From: Embleya sp042956465 | Lineage (GTDB): Bacteria > Actinomycetota > Actinomycetes > Streptomycetales > Streptomycetaceae | NCBI RefSeq assembly: GCF_042956465.1 | Contig: NZ_JBIBGL010000012.1 | Coordinates: 318,777 to 382,776, forward strand | Reading direction: 5' to 3' | DNA length: 64,000 bases | Part shown: in pieces, positions 1-8,896 of the stretch | Numbering within the stretch: position 1 is the stretch's first letter | Layout of the letters: every line of letters begins with the position of its first letter | Program-made: the position numbers and the translations under genes | Notes under the pieces: generated by a model | Databases searched by the model: none | What the model saw: only the letters and a program-made list of their open reading frames with translations | What the model was told of the DNA's origin: nothing

Positions 1-352
1 GGCACGGGCGGCGCAGCAGCGGGGCCAGCGCGTCCACGGCGGCGTCGACGTAGGACACGTCGGCGGCGAACTCGCCCTTGCGCTGCGGCGTGTTCACGCA
101 CACGAAGTGCACGTCGCCGAACTCGGCGATCTCGGCGATGTCGGTGGTGAAGCGCAGCCGTCCCGATGCCACGTGCGGGGCCATCAGCTCTTCGAGCTCG
201 GGCTCCCAGAACGGCGTGCGACCACCTGCGAGGGTGGCCACCTTGTCGGGATCCACGTCCATCCCGAGGACCTCGAAGCCCAGCTCGGCCATGCACGCCG
301 CGTGCGTGGCGCCCAGGTAGCCGGTACCGATGACCGTGATGCGGGGTGCCAC
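1..352 (-). CDS. UDP-glucose 6-dehydrogenase, 5' part (truncated by window edge)
   Basis: This is the N-terminal ~117 residues of a nucleotide-sugar dehydrogenase; the rest lies left of the window. The protein opens VAPRITVIGTGYLG, a Rossmann GxGYxG dinucleotide motif. It continues with the family-typical AACMAELGFEVLGMDVD (Asp at the end of beta-2, which selects NAD over NADP) and VCVNTPQ. Known family members oxidise UDP-glucose to UDP-glucuronate for surface polysaccharides. GTG at 352 is preferred because AGGTGA sits 6 bases upstream; an in-frame GTG at 361 is possible. It is divergent from the acyl-CoA dehydrogenase gene. The exact sugar substrate cannot be fixed from this fragment. Confidence 0.85.
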   Translation of the reverse strand, partial: MAPRITVIGTGYLGATHAACMAELGFEVLGMDVDPDKVATLAGGRTPFWEPELEELMAPHVASGRLRFTTDIAEIAEFGDVHFVCVNTPQRKGEFAADVSYVDAAVDALAPLLRRPC

Positions 353-496
353 GTACGTCACCTGACTTCTTCGTCGTGGGGATGGGACGGGACCTGGATC
401 GTATCCGGCGTCGTCACGGCGCCGTCGCCGAACCGTGGCCGTGCCGATGCGAGCCCGAACCGGGTGCGGCTGAATAATTGTGGACGCCAGTGTTGT

Positions 497-510
497 TTAC
501 TGAGCGGTAA
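497..510. promoter_or_regulatory. Imperfect inverted repeat in the ugd/acdH divergent promoter
   Basis: TTACTGAGCGGTAA is an imperfect palindrome with TTAC/GTAA arms and 5 of 7 half-site matches. It lies 40 bases upstream of the acyl-CoA dehydrogenase start, in the only AT-richer part of the divergent intergenic region. Its size and position suit a TetR-type operator, as is common for fatty-acid or branched-chain acyl-CoA catabolism genes. The regulator is not in the window. This is inference from symmetry and location only. Confidence 0.35.
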
Positions 511-549
511 TAAAACGCTGCACACTCTTCTGTTGAGAGGTAGGCACCC

Positions 550-1710
550 GTGGCCGGACGAAAAGACTTCGACTTCTTCCGCGTCTCCGAGGAGCACGAC
601 ATGCTCCGCGAGTCGGTCCGCGCCCTCGCGGAGGCGAAGATCGCCCCGTTCGCCGCCGAGGTCGACGAGCAGTCCCGATTCCCGCAGGAGGCGCTGGACG
701 CGCTCAGCGCGAACGATCTCCATGCGGTGCACATCCCGGAGGAGTACGGCGGCGGCGGCGCCGACGCGCTGGCCACCGTGATCGTGATCGAGGAGATCGC
801 GCGTGTGTGTGCGTCCTCGTCGCTGATCCCGGCGGTCAACAAGCTCGGCACGATGCCGCTGATCCTGTCCGGCTCGGAGGACCTCAAGCGGCGCTACCTG
901 GGCGCGGTCGCACGCGGTGACGGGATGTTCTCGTACTGCCTGTCCGAGCCCGAGGCGGGTTCGGACGCCGCCGCGATGAAGACCCGCGCGGTGCGCGACG
1001 GCGACTCGTGGGTGCTCGACGGGGTCAAGCGCTGGATCACCAACGCGGGCGTGTCCGAGTTCTACACGGTGATGGCCGTGACCGACCCGGACAAGCGCAG
1101 CAAGGGCATCTCCGCGTTCGTGGTGGAGAAGTCGGACGAGGGCGTCTCGTTCGGCGCGCCGGAGAAGAAGCTCGGCATCAAGGGCTCGCCGACGCGCGAG
1201 GTCTACCTCGACAACGTACGGATCCCGGCCGACCGGATCATCGGCGAGGAGGGTACGGGCTTCGCCACCGCGATGAGGACGCTCGACCACACGCGCGTGA
1301 CGATCGCGGCGCAGGCGCTGGGCATCGCGCAGGGTGCGCTCGACTACGCGAAGGGCTATGTGCAGGAGCGCAGGCAGTTCGGCAAGCCGATCGGTGACTT
1401 CCAGGGCATCCAGTTCATGCTCGCGGACATGGCGATGAAGCTGGAGGCGGCCCGACAGCTGACCTACGCGGCGGCGGCCAGGTCCGAGCGCGGCGACGCG
1501 GATCTGACCTTCCACGGCGCGGCGGCCAAGTGCTTCGCGTCGGATGCGGCGATGGAGATCACGGTCGACGCGGTGCAACTCCTGGGCGGATACGGCTACA
1601 CGCGCGACTACCCGCTGGAGCGGATGATGCGCGATGCCAAGATCACCCAGATTTATGAGGGCACGAACCAGGTTCAGCGGATCGTGATGGCGCGGAACCT
1701 GCCGAAGTAG
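550..1710 (+). CDS. acdH: Acyl-CoA dehydrogenase (AcdH-like)
   Basis: 386 residues, the normal size of a soluble FAD-dependent acyl-CoA dehydrogenase, which introduces the alpha-beta double bond into acyl-CoA. The N-terminal helical domain contains EEHDMLRESVRALAE. The flavin and substrate signature YCLSEPEAGSDAA and the ITNAG segment follow. The C-terminal helical domain ends in YEGTNQVQRIV, whose Glu is the catalytic base of short- and medium-chain and branched-chain members. GTG at 550 is supported by GAGAGGT about 8 bases upstream. It resembles streptomycete AcdH, associated with branched-chain amino-acid breakdown, but the chain-length preference is not readable here. A strong hairpin follows the gene. 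Confidence 0.9.
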   Translation: MAGRKDFDFFRVSEEHDMLRESVRALAEAKIAPFAAEVDEQSRFPQEALDALSANDLHAVHIPEEYGGGGADALATVIVIEEIARVCASSSLIPAVNKLGTMPLILSGSEDLKRRYLGAVARGDGMFSYCLSEPEAGSDAAAMKTRAVRDGDSWVLDGVKRWITNAGVSEFYTVMAVTDPDKRSKGISAFVVEKSDEGVSFGAPEKKLGIKGSPTREVYLDNVRIPADRIIGEEGTGFATAMRTLDHTRVTIAAQALGIAQGALDYAKGYVQERRQFGKPIGDFQGIQFMLADMAMKLEAARQLTYAAAARSERGDADLTFHGAAAKCFASDAAMEITVDAVQLLGGYGYTRDYPLERMMRDAKITQIYEGTNQVQRIVMARNLPK

Positions 1711-2139
1711 GGGCGCGCCCACGCTCGCGCTCGCGGGGGTGGCGGTCGCGGTGGCGGGTCGATGGTGCCGGCGGTCCCCCTGGCCGGATATTCGGCCGGG
1801 GGACCGCGTGGTTTGCGGCTGCGGTGTTGCCGTGCGGTGGTTGCGGCCCATGGGGCGTACGGCGGTCAGTCGTGGGCGAGGCCGGATTCCACTCGGTCGG
1901 CCGGATTCGGCAGGCGGGATCGCCAGTCGAGCGGGAGGTCCTCCGGAGCGAATGGGCCGGTGGACGGGGTGCCGTGCCGGAACTCGGCCCATGGCGCGGC
2001 TGTGGCCGGCCGCGGGATGGCTGCGGCCAACTGCCTTGCTGCTGCGGCGAGTTTGTGCAGCGCGTTGGACGCACCGCGACGTCCGGCACCGCGCCTCGCC
2101 GCCCTCGCGGCCCGGGCATGATCCGCCGGATCGGCGGGC
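1711..2139. other. Intergenic region between convergent acdH and eno
   Basis: 429 bases without a convincing gene. Open frames run through it because of the GC content, but none has a ribosome binding site, actinomycete codon bias or a recognisable protein. The only structure seen is the strong hairpin at 1771-1807. Confidence 0.6.
1771..1807. terminator. Bidirectional hairpin terminator
   Basis: A 15-bp stem runs from GCGGTCCCCC-T-GGCCG to CGGCCGGGGGACCGC, with one bulged T and the AT-rich hexaloop GATATT. It lies between the convergent acyl-CoA dehydrogenase and enolase genes and can serve both. It has no U-tract, as usual in streptomycetes. Confidence 0.75.
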
Positions 2140-3429
2140 TCAGCGGCGCAGTGCCTCCGCGCCTGCGTATCGGGCGCCGGCGCCCAAGTGCTGCTCGATG
2201 CGAATGAGTTGGTTGTACTTGGCGGTGCGGTCGGAGCGGGACAGGGAACCGGTCTTGATCTGGCCGCAACCCGTGGCCACCGCCAGGTCCGCGATCGTCG
2301 TGTCCTCCGTCTCTCCCGAGCGGTGCGACATGACGACGGTGTAGCCCGCGCGGTGGGCGGCGTCGACGGTGGCCAGGGACTCGGTCAGGGTGCCGATCTG
2401 ATTGACCTTCACCAGGACCGAGTTGGCGACGCCGGAGTCGATGCCCTCGCGCAGGAGGGTCTCGTTCGTGCAGAACACGTCGTCGCCGGTGAGTTGGCAG
2501 CGCGCACCGACCCGGGCGGTCAGGTCCCGCCATCCCGTCAGGTCGTCCTCGGCCATCGGGTCCTCGATCGACACGATGGGGTAGGCGTCGATCAACTTGA
2601 CCAGGTAGTCGGCCTGTTCGACGGGTGAGCGCCGAACTCCTCCCCCGGTGTAGTCGTACACGCCGTCGCGGAAGAACTCGGACGACGCCGGGTCCATGAC
2701 CAGGCCGATGTCCGTGCCCGGTCGGTACCCCGTGCGCTCGACGGCGGCCAGTACGAAGTCGAGGGCCTCCTCGGCGGTGCGCAGCGCGGGTGCGAAGCCG
2801 CCCTCGTTGCCCACGCCCGTGTCGTGCCCGGCGGCGAGGAGGTCCCGGCGCAGGGGTTGGAAGATCTCGGACCCCATCCGCACGGCCTCGGCAAAGGTCT
2901 CCGCGCCGATCGGGGCGATCATGAACTCCTGGAAGTCCAGCGGATTGTCGGCGTGCGCACCCCCGTTGACGATGTTCATCATCGGTACGGGCAGCACTCG
3001 GGCGTCGGACCCGCCGAAATAGCGGTAGAGCGGCAGCCGGTGGGCGGCGGCTGCGGCCTTGGCGGTGGCCAGGGAGACCCCGAGGATCGCGTTGGCGCCG
3101 AGCCTGGACTTGTTGGGGGTGCCGTCCGTGGCGACGCGGACGGCGTCGAGGCCGGCCTGGTCCTCGGCCTCGCGACCGGTGACGGCGGCGGCGAGTTCCG
3201 TGTTGACATGGCGTACCGCGTCGTCGACGCCCTTGCCGTGCCGGCGGGCGGGTTCGCCGTCGCGGAGTTCGACGGCCTCGCGAGCGCCGGTCGAAGCGCC
3301 GCTGCGGATCCTGCGGGTCTCCGCCGCCGCCCTGTCGAAGGAGACCGCCGGGGACCGCCGAAGCCGTGGGACAGCGGACCGGCTTCGACGACCGAGAAGG
3401 CGAGGCCCGGGATTGCCATGGTGGGTCAC
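2140..3429 (-). CDS. eno: Enolase paralogue with an atypical N-terminus
   Basis: 429 residues, normal enolase length; the family converts 2-phosphoglycerate to phosphoenolpyruvate. From residue ~43 the sequence is a clear enolase: SGASTG mobile loop, DFQEFM (Glu), GNEGGFAP (Glu), VMDPASSE (metal Asp), SIEDPM (metal Glu), TGDDVFCTN (metal Asp), VKVNQIGT (catalytic Lys), SHRSGETEDT and IKTGS (substrate Lys). The first ~42 residues do not show the family's DSRGNPTVE segment and are Arg/Pro/Ala-rich; neither other frame restores it. GTG at 3429 lies 41 bases after the lipase stop. It could be a functional second enolase or one decaying at the 5' end. Confidence 0.8.
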   Translation of the reverse strand: MTHHGNPGPRLLGRRSRSAVPRLRRSPAVSFDRAAAETRRIRSGASTGAREAVELRDGEPARRHGKGVDDAVRHVNTELAAAVTGREAEDQAGLDAVRVATDGTPNKSRLGANAILGVSLATAKAAAAAHRLPLYRYFGGSDARVLPVPMMNIVNGGAHADNPLDFQEFMIAPIGAETFAEAVRMGSEIFQPLRRDLLAAGHDTGVGNEGGFAPALRTAEEALDFVLAAVERTGYRPGTDIGLVMDPASSEFFRDGVYDYTGGGVRRSPVEQADYLVKLIDAYPIVSIEDPMAEDDLTGWRDLTARVGARCQLTGDDVFCTNETLLREGIDSGVANSVLVKVNQIGTLTESLATVDAAHRAGYTVVMSHRSGETEDTTIADLAVATGCGQIKTGSLSRSDRTAKYNQLIRIEQHLGAGARYAGAEALRR

Positions 3430-3469
3430 GCGGGCGAGCGGACCGCAGGTGTCGGCCGGTCGGCCGGGA

Positions 3470-4999
3470 TCACAGCTTGTAGGTGAACTCGTCCGCCGGG
3501 CTCGCGGGGGACGAGTAGCCGTTCGACAGCACGGTGACGTTCACGGTCAGGGGATCGGTGATGCCGGTGTCGGGCGGAGGTGCGATCGCGACGATTCGAT
3601 CGGACTGTGGGGGTTGGGCCAACGCGGCGGCGTTGTTGCCGAAGTAGACCTTGGCGTCGGAGGCGAAGTTCTCGCCGGAGATGGTGACCTGGGTGGTTTT
3701 GGGTCCGGTGAGCGGGTTGATGCCGGTGACCACCACGGGCGCGGTGCCGTCGTAGGCGAACCGGCCGGAGGGGACGACGGGAGAAGTGCCCAGGTTGGTG
3801 GTGACGCGGACGTCGACGACGCCGGTACCGATTCCCGTGGGCAGGTAGGCGGTGATCACGGTGCCGTTGTCGGAGACGCCGAACCGGGGGCACGGCAGCG
3901 TGCCGAAGTCGACCCCGGTGTTGTTGCTGCCGATGCCCAGCCCGGTGCCGTTGATGGTGACCGTGGCGCCGGTCGGTCCGGTGTTCGGGCTGATGGAGGT
4001 CACCACCGGACCCGGCAGGACATTCGGTGCGCCGAGCAGGCGCAGGTAGGTGGAATTGGCGTGCTGGTACGCGACCTGGCCCATGAAGTCCTGGAGCGAC
4101 TTCCTGGTCAGGTTCGGGTCGTAGGAGCCGGGTGCGCTCTTTCCGTAGACGGGGTTGAGCGCGCAGGCGTCACCGGGCTGCGCGTAGACGTTGGGGCCGG
4201 GAAGGCCGGCGAGCGTCCCGATGACCGCCTTGACGTCGAAGGTCGCCTCCGGGCCGGGGTCGGGATACCAGTTCTTGGCGGCGGCGAGACCCGTCCAGGC
4301 CTGCGGCACCAAGTCCCAGGTGTTGTAGTAGCGCTCGTTGGCGACCCAGGGCAGGGAATCGACGTAGGACGCGAAGTCCGAGCCGCCGGCGCTGGGCGCG
4401 GCGAAGGTGTGCAGCGCGAACCGCGGGGTCGCGTTCGACCAGGACTGCGCCAGCAGGTAGGGCGCGACCATGGTCGCGATGCAGCCGCCGAGGCTGTGCC
4501 CGATCACCCGGACCGTCGGGTTCGGCGGCGCCTTGACGAGCGCGTTGGCGAGCGCCTTCACCAGGGTGACGCCCACCGAGTTCATGGTGACGACCTGGGT
4601 GAACGCCTCCATCGCGCCCTTGGAGACCCAGACCGGGCGTGGCGGCGAGCCGACGGCGGTGAATGGGACCACCGTGCCGACGTCGAGGTCTTCGAGCATG
4701 TCGGTCTCACTGGCGACCGTGCCACGGATGACCACGGCGAACTGGTTGGAGCCGTCGATGCTCTTCGCGAGGTAGGCCATGTTCGCGTTGTCCGCGCTCA
4801 GCGCGAGCCACTGTTGGCTCCAGTTGTTCCCGGTCGCGAGAGAGGAGTCGGTCAGTTGTTGTTGGATGCCCAGGAAGACCCGGTTGCCGTGCTCCGACAG
4901 GGTTTCCCCCGACGGGCGCGAGGGAGCCGCGGACGCGGCGATGGCGGCCAGCGTCATGGCCACCGGGGCCACCGCCGATGGGAGCTGTTCGTTCGACAT
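3470..4999 (-). CDS. Class 3 lipase-like alpha/beta hydrolase with two C-terminal IPT/TIG domains
   Basis: 509 residues. ATG at 4999 is chosen because AGGAGAG sits 5 bases upstream; a longer frame to 5101 has no such signal. The N-terminal ~330 residues are a lipase: the nucleophile elbow GHSLGG near residue 170 (Ser), then candidate Asp in YNTWDLVPQAW and His in YQHANSTYL. Residues ~335-509 hold two Ig-like IPT/TIG repeats, each opening with a SISPNTGPTGATVTI- or GINPLTGPKTTQVTI-type strand. A hydrophobic stretch AVAPVAMTLAAIAASAA near the start lacks a basic n-region, so secretion is uncertain. The substrate is unknown. It reads toward the enolase, 40 bases away. Confidence 0.75.
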   Translation of the reverse strand: MSNEQLPSAVAPVAMTLAAIAASAAPSRPSGETLSEHGNRVFLGIQQQLTDSSLATGNNWSQQWLALSADNANMAYLAKSIDGSNQFAVVIRGTVASETDMLEDLDVGTVVPFTAVGSPPRPVWVSKGAMEAFTQVVTMNSVGVTLVKALANALVKAPPNPTVRVIGHSLGGCIATMVAPYLLAQSWSNATPRFALHTFAAPSAGGSDFASYVDSLPWVANERYYNTWDLVPQAWTGLAAAKNWYPDPGPEATFDVKAVIGTLAGLPGPNVYAQPGDACALNPVYGKSAPGSYDPNLTRKSLQDFMGQVAYQHANSTYLRLLGAPNVLPGPVVTSISPNTGPTGATVTINGTGLGIGSNNTGVDFGTLPCPRFGVSDNGTVITAYLPTGIGTGVVDVRVTTNLGTSPVVPSGRFAYDGTAPVVVTGINPLTGPKTTQVTISGENFASDAKVYFGNNAAALAQPPQSDRIVAIAPPPDTGITDPLTVNVTVLSNGYSSPASPADEFTYKL

Positions 5000-5353
5000 G
5001 CGCACTCTCCTGGCCCCCGACCGCGCCGAATGGGTCGCATCCAACCTACTTTTTGCCGACCGGACATGGCGAAACGCGGGGCAACTCGACTGCGGGTTCA
5101 TACCTTTGGGCTAGGTCGGGTGGCGCATCGGGCTACTCGGTGGGCCGGCGGCGGCGGATTCGGATGCCCCGGGCCGTCGGCAGTTCGTCCCTCCGTGACC
5201 GCGAACGCCGGGGGCCGGCAGCCGCGTTCGGTCCGGCAGCGGACATCGGGCCTTGCGGCAGGTCGGGCGGCTTCGGCGGAGGGGGCGTCGCGCTCGCCGT
5301 CCCGTCCGTACGTGTGGGCGAAACCTTTCGGGCTCGCAATCGTTGGCGACGGC
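5000..5353. other. Divergent intergenic region, lipase / small secreted protein
   Basis: 354 bases between divergent genes. It is less GC-rich near 5040-5105. On the minus strand, TAGGTT preceded by AAAAAG near 5050-5060 could be a -10 element for the lipase, but no matching -35 is evident. No gene is supported. Confidence 0.4.
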
Positions 5354-5821
5354 ATGATGATCACCGCCGGCCGTACGGCCGTGGCCCTGTCCGCCGGATG
5401 TGCCGGTCTCCTGCTCGCGCTTGCGCCCGTTGCGGCAGCGCAGGCGCATACGCTCCCGCACGGGGGCGTTCGTGCCGGCGATGACCGGGTCGCGATGGAT
5501 TCGACCGTGTGGGTGGCGGAGGACGGGACGCTCACCCTCTCGGGGACCTACCGGTGCTCCGCCGACCACGTCGGGACCGTGCTGGTCGGCGGCAACGTCG
5601 CCCAGGCCGGCCGGCACTCCTCCATCGGCGGCACCGTGGCCACGTGCGACGGCCGCACGCACACCTGGCGGAACACCGAGCAGCCGTACATCACCTTCGT
5701 CCCCGGCCCGGCGAGCGGCGATGCCACGCTGCTCGAACTCCGGCACGACGACGACCTGATCCCCGTACTCCCGAACATCCTCGCCCACGACGCGCGCGAC
5801 GTGGTGATCCAGCGGGCCTGA
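5354..5821 (+). CDS. Small secreted protein, DUF6299-like
   Basis: 155 residues. A signal peptide is clear: MMITAGRTAVALSAG, a hydrophobic core GLLLALAPVAAAQA, and likely cleavage after AQA near residue 32. The mature part carries TVWVAEDGTLTLSGTYRC and GGTVATCDGRTHTW, giving two cysteines that may form a disulfide, and ends in a beta-rich segment. I recognise it as resembling the streptomycete DUF6299 secreted family, whose role is unknown. Tandem ATGs occur at 5354 and 5357, and the ribosome binding site is weak. It converges on the TPR gene. Confidence 0.65.
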   Translation: MMITAGRTAVALSAGCAGLLLALAPVAAAQAHTLPHGGVRAGDDRVAMDSTVWVAEDGTLTLSGTYRCSADHVGTVLVGGNVAQAGRHSSIGGTVATCDGRTHTWRNTEQPYITFVPGPASGDATLLELRHDDDLIPVLPNILAHDARDVVIQRA

Positions 5822-5838
5822 CACCGCTCTCGGCGCCT

Positions 5839-5876
5839 CCGCCGCCCGGGCCGCGTCGCGGGGCTCCGGGCGGCGG
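5839..5876. terminator. Bidirectional hairpin terminator
   Basis: CCGCCGCCCGG at 5839-5849 pairs perfectly with CCGGGCGGCGG at 5866-5876 around a 16-base loop. It lies between the convergent secreted-protein and TPR genes. Confidence 0.65.
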
Positions 5877-5902
5877 CGGGAGCGATTGCCGACGTCCGTC
5901 GG

Positions 5903-8887
5903 TCAGTTCTTCGCCAGCTCGTTCCGCAGTTCCCTGAGATCGTCGACGGCGTCGAACCCGGCCGTCCGGCACACCGTCAGCGCCGCGCTCAACCGGTTCA
6001 CCGCCGTCTGCCGCTGCTCCAGACCGAACGCCTCTATTCGGGCGGCCAGTTGCACCGCATCCAGGTACCCGTGACCCTCCTCCGGCAACAGCGGCACGTA
6101 CGCCGCCGCCGCCCGGTCGGCCGCGGTCAGCGCCGGATGCAGCCGGTCGGCGCGCGCCAGCAGGTGGGCGAGTTGGTGATGCGTACCGGCCGTCTCGATC
6201 GCGATCATCGCCCCCACATCGTCGCCGTCGGCACCCGAACCCGGGCCCGAGGCCGCGCCATCACCGGAGCCGGAACCGGAACCCGACGCCGAGCCGGCCC
6301 CCGAGTCGTCACCCACGTCGGCCGAGCCCGACCGGGCCTCCGCCCCCGCGCCCGGCTCCGCGTCCGGACCAGCCCCGGCCACCGAACCCGGATCAGCCCC
6401 CGCCAACTCCCGCAGCGCCTCCCCGAACAGCGCCACCGCCCGGTCCACCCCCGACGGGTCCTCCCGGTCCGTGCTGCCGGCGATGTTCCACGCCTTCGCC
6501 CGCAGTGCGCGGACGGTCTCGCGTACGTCGCCCTCCGCGCGCAGCAGTTCGATCGCCCGGCCGAACGCGGCCTGCGCCTGCGCGGCCATCCCGGCGTCGT
6601 CCAGCGCGTGTGCCGCCGCCACCGCGATCTCCGCCTGGGTGGCCCGATCGGCGACCTTCGTCGCGGCCTCGGCCGCCATCGACAGGTGCTTGGCCGCGTC
6701 CCGCGCATCGCCCAGTCGACGCAGGCACATGCCCAGCGCCCACCGTTCGTGCATCGCGTGCTCGGGGCCGTGGTGCGCCTCGATCTCGGGCAGCAGCTCC
6801 TCCAGGATCGCCGCGGCCTCCGCGTCCCGGCCCAGGCCGAACAACATGCCCACGGCGCCCCTGCGGCAGGCCGCCGCCATCTCCGCGTCGCCCTCGTCGT
6901 CGAAGACGTGCGCGGCCTCCAGCGCGAACGGCAGTGCGTCCTCGGGCCGGTCCTGCGCGCCGACGGCGTTGGCCAGCATGGTCAGCGCGTGGCCGACCGG
7001 GAACTGCGGCTCGGCGTAGAAGGCCGCCGTCTCCAGCGCGCCGCGCATGTCCGCCTCCGCCGCCGCCGGGTCGCCCGCCTGCATCCGGACCTGACTGCGC
7101 AGGAACAGCGGTCGGCAGGCCAGCCAGGGCCGTTCCGCCTCCCGGCAGAGCGTGATGGCGGTGCTCAGATCCGCCTCGGCGTCGGCCGTACGGTCCTCCT
7201 GGAGCGCCTGCTCCGCGCGCAGGTGCAGCGCCGCCGCCTGCCGGTGCCCCAGCCCGTGGTCCCGGCCCAGATCGTGCAGCTCGGTCAGGATCTCGTCCAC
7301 GTCGTCGGCCCCGGTCGTCAGGGCCACGATCGCGCGGTGGTGCAACACCAGAGCCAGCGGTGCGGCGTCGTCCGGCAGGAATCCCTCGGCCCTGGCCCGG
7401 GCCGCGTCGAAAAGCCCGATCGCGTCGGCCTCCTCGGCCCGGAACCGGGCCATCGCGGTGCGCACCTCGGCGCCCACCGCCCGCCCCGGCGCGCCGGCCG
7501 CCTCGTAGCCGGCCGCGGCTCGGGTCAGCGCCGCGATGCCCGCCGCGAACTCGCCCTCCTCGGCCAGGTCGATGCCCTCCGCCTCGGTGATCGCGGCGAG
7601 CGCGAAAGCGTCCACGTCCTGTCCATGCTCGCGTGCCGCCGCCGCGTAGTCGCGCCACGCCGCATCCGAACGGGGATGCCCCTGCGCGTCCAACTCGCGC
7701 GCACGGGAAAGCAGTTCCGAAGCGTCCCGGGCAGCCGACGCGGCCGCAGGCCGGACCGGCGCGGCCGACGACGGCGCGGCCACCCGGGCCGAACGCAGGC
7801 CCAACGGCAGCGATTTCGCCACGGGCGCCGCCGCCAACCGGCGGCGCACCCGCGAACTCACCGCGTCGTTGCCGTTGCGCGCGTCGAAGCGGGCGGTGAT
7901 CTCGAACAGTTCGCGTTCGACCGTGTCGCGCAGCGCACCGGCCGTGTTGTCCTCGAAGACCACCAACCCGGGGCCGCCGACCGCGACCAGCCGGCGCAGC
8001 AGCACCGCGACGCCGGCGAGGAAGTCGGAGTGGTCGGACGGGTCGCTCTGCGGACGCTCCAGCCAGGCGCGGTGCTCGGCCAGGATCTCGATCCCGCGGC
8101 CCTCGTTGCCGGTCAGGGCACAGAACTCGATGTGCTCGGCGACCGCCGCGTAGGTGCTCACCTTGCCCCGCACGGAACGGTAGCCGCGCAGGTGGTGTGC
8201 CCGGGCCCGATCCGGATCGCCCTCGCGCACGAGCGGCAACATCGACGCGGCCAGCGAGACCTGCGGCTCCTCGGCGCAGGTCAACGCGCCGTCCAGGGTG
8301 GGCGCGAGCAGTTCCAGCGCGTCCGCGTCCCGGCTCTGCGCGATCAACCAGCGGGCCTGCTCGCGCCGTTCGCACGCGTCGCAGTCGGCGAGCCGGTCGC
8401 GATCGGCCGCCAGCCACGCGTCGAACGCCTCCGCGCTCTCCGCGTCGGCGCCGATGTGTCGGGCCAGGTAGAACCGGCTCTGGTGGACCGGCCGCAGGCT
8501 GTGTCCGGCGGTGCGATAGCGGCGCTCCATGTCGGCGAGGTAGCCGCGGATCGCCGGCAGCGGCACGTCGGGCACCGCGAGCAGCGAGCTGGTGATCCAC
8601 TTGAGATCCCAGAACAGGTGGTGGGTCAACTGCTCGTCGAAGCCCTCGGGATGCTCGTCCCACAGCCTGAGCAGGCGGGAGAGCGGGACCGGCGTACGCG
8701 GCGACTCGCCACCGTAGTTGTACGCGGTGATCAACCGCAGCAGCGCCCACGCGAGGTTCTCGTCGTTGCCCATCCGCTCGGCGACCACGACCAGTTCCTC
8801 GGCGCGGGCGGTACGTGCCTTTCCGTACGGCAGTTCCTCGTTCGCGTCCAGGGCAGCGAAGAACCCGGCGTCGTCACGGATGTCCAT
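5903..8887 (-). CDS. Large tetratricopeptide-repeat protein coupled to HSP90
   Basis: 994 residues. No signal peptide or membrane segment, so cytosolic. The first ~370 residues are helical and rich in Trp and charged residues, with no recognised family. From about 390 to the C-terminus the pattern is TPR-like, with recurring A-x3-GxPxxAxxxY/F-type helix pairs. Near 830-890 the repeats are interrupted by a Gly/Ser/Ala/Asp linker with SGSGSGSG and GAGPDAEPGAGAE runs. ATG at 8887 follows AGGA by 10 bases. The preceding HSP90 gene stops 9 bases upstream, so the two are almost certainly co-translated. TPR proteins commonly bind HSP90; a dedicated partner role is inferred. Confidence 0.75.
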   Translation of the reverse strand: MDIRDDAGFFAALDANEELPYGKARTARAEELVVVAERMGNDENLAWALLRLITAYNYGGESPRTPVPLSRLLRLWDEHPEGFDEQLTHHLFWDLKWITSSLLAVPDVPLPAIRGYLADMERRYRTAGHSLRPVHQSRFYLARHIGADAESAEAFDAWLAADRDRLADCDACERREQARWLIAQSRDADALELLAPTLDGALTCAEEPQVSLAASMLPLVREGDPDRARAHHLRGYRSVRGKVSTYAAVAEHIEFCALTGNEGRGIEILAEHRAWLERPQSDPSDHSDFLAGVAVLLRRLVAVGGPGLVVFEDNTAGALRDTVERELFEITARFDARNGNDAVSSRVRRRLAAAPVAKSLPLGLRSARVAAPSSAAPVRPAAASAARDASELLSRARELDAQGHPRSDAAWRDYAAAAREHGQDVDAFALAAITEAEGIDLAEEGEFAAGIAALTRAAAGYEAAGAPGRAVGAEVRTAMARFRAEEADAIGLFDAARARAEGFLPDDAAPLALVLHHRAIVALTTGADDVDEILTELHDLGRDHGLGHRQAAALHLRAEQALQEDRTADAEADLSTAITLCREAERPWLACRPLFLRSQVRMQAGDPAAAEADMRGALETAAFYAEPQFPVGHALTMLANAVGAQDRPEDALPFALEAAHVFDDEGDAEMAAACRRGAVGMLFGLGRDAEAAAILEELLPEIEAHHGPEHAMHERWALGMCLRRLGDARDAAKHLSMAAEAATKVADRATQAEIAVAAAHALDDAGMAAQAQAAFGRAIELLRAEGDVRETVRALRAKAWNIAGSTDREDPSGVDRAVALFGEALRELAGADPGSVAGAGPDAEPGAGAEARSGSADVGDDSGAGSASGSGSGSGDGAASGPGSGADGDDVGAMIAIETAGTHHQLAHLLARADRLHPALTAADRAAAAYVPLLPEEGHGYLDAVQLAARIEAFGLEQRQTAVNRLSAALTVCRTAGFDAVDDLRELRNELAKN

Positions 8888-8896
8888 CAAGGGTTC

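Noticed and set aside
1739..2121. Small plus-strand genes downstream of the acyl-CoA dehydrogenase
   Set aside because: No ribosome binding site, atypical composition and a strong terminator inside the frame.
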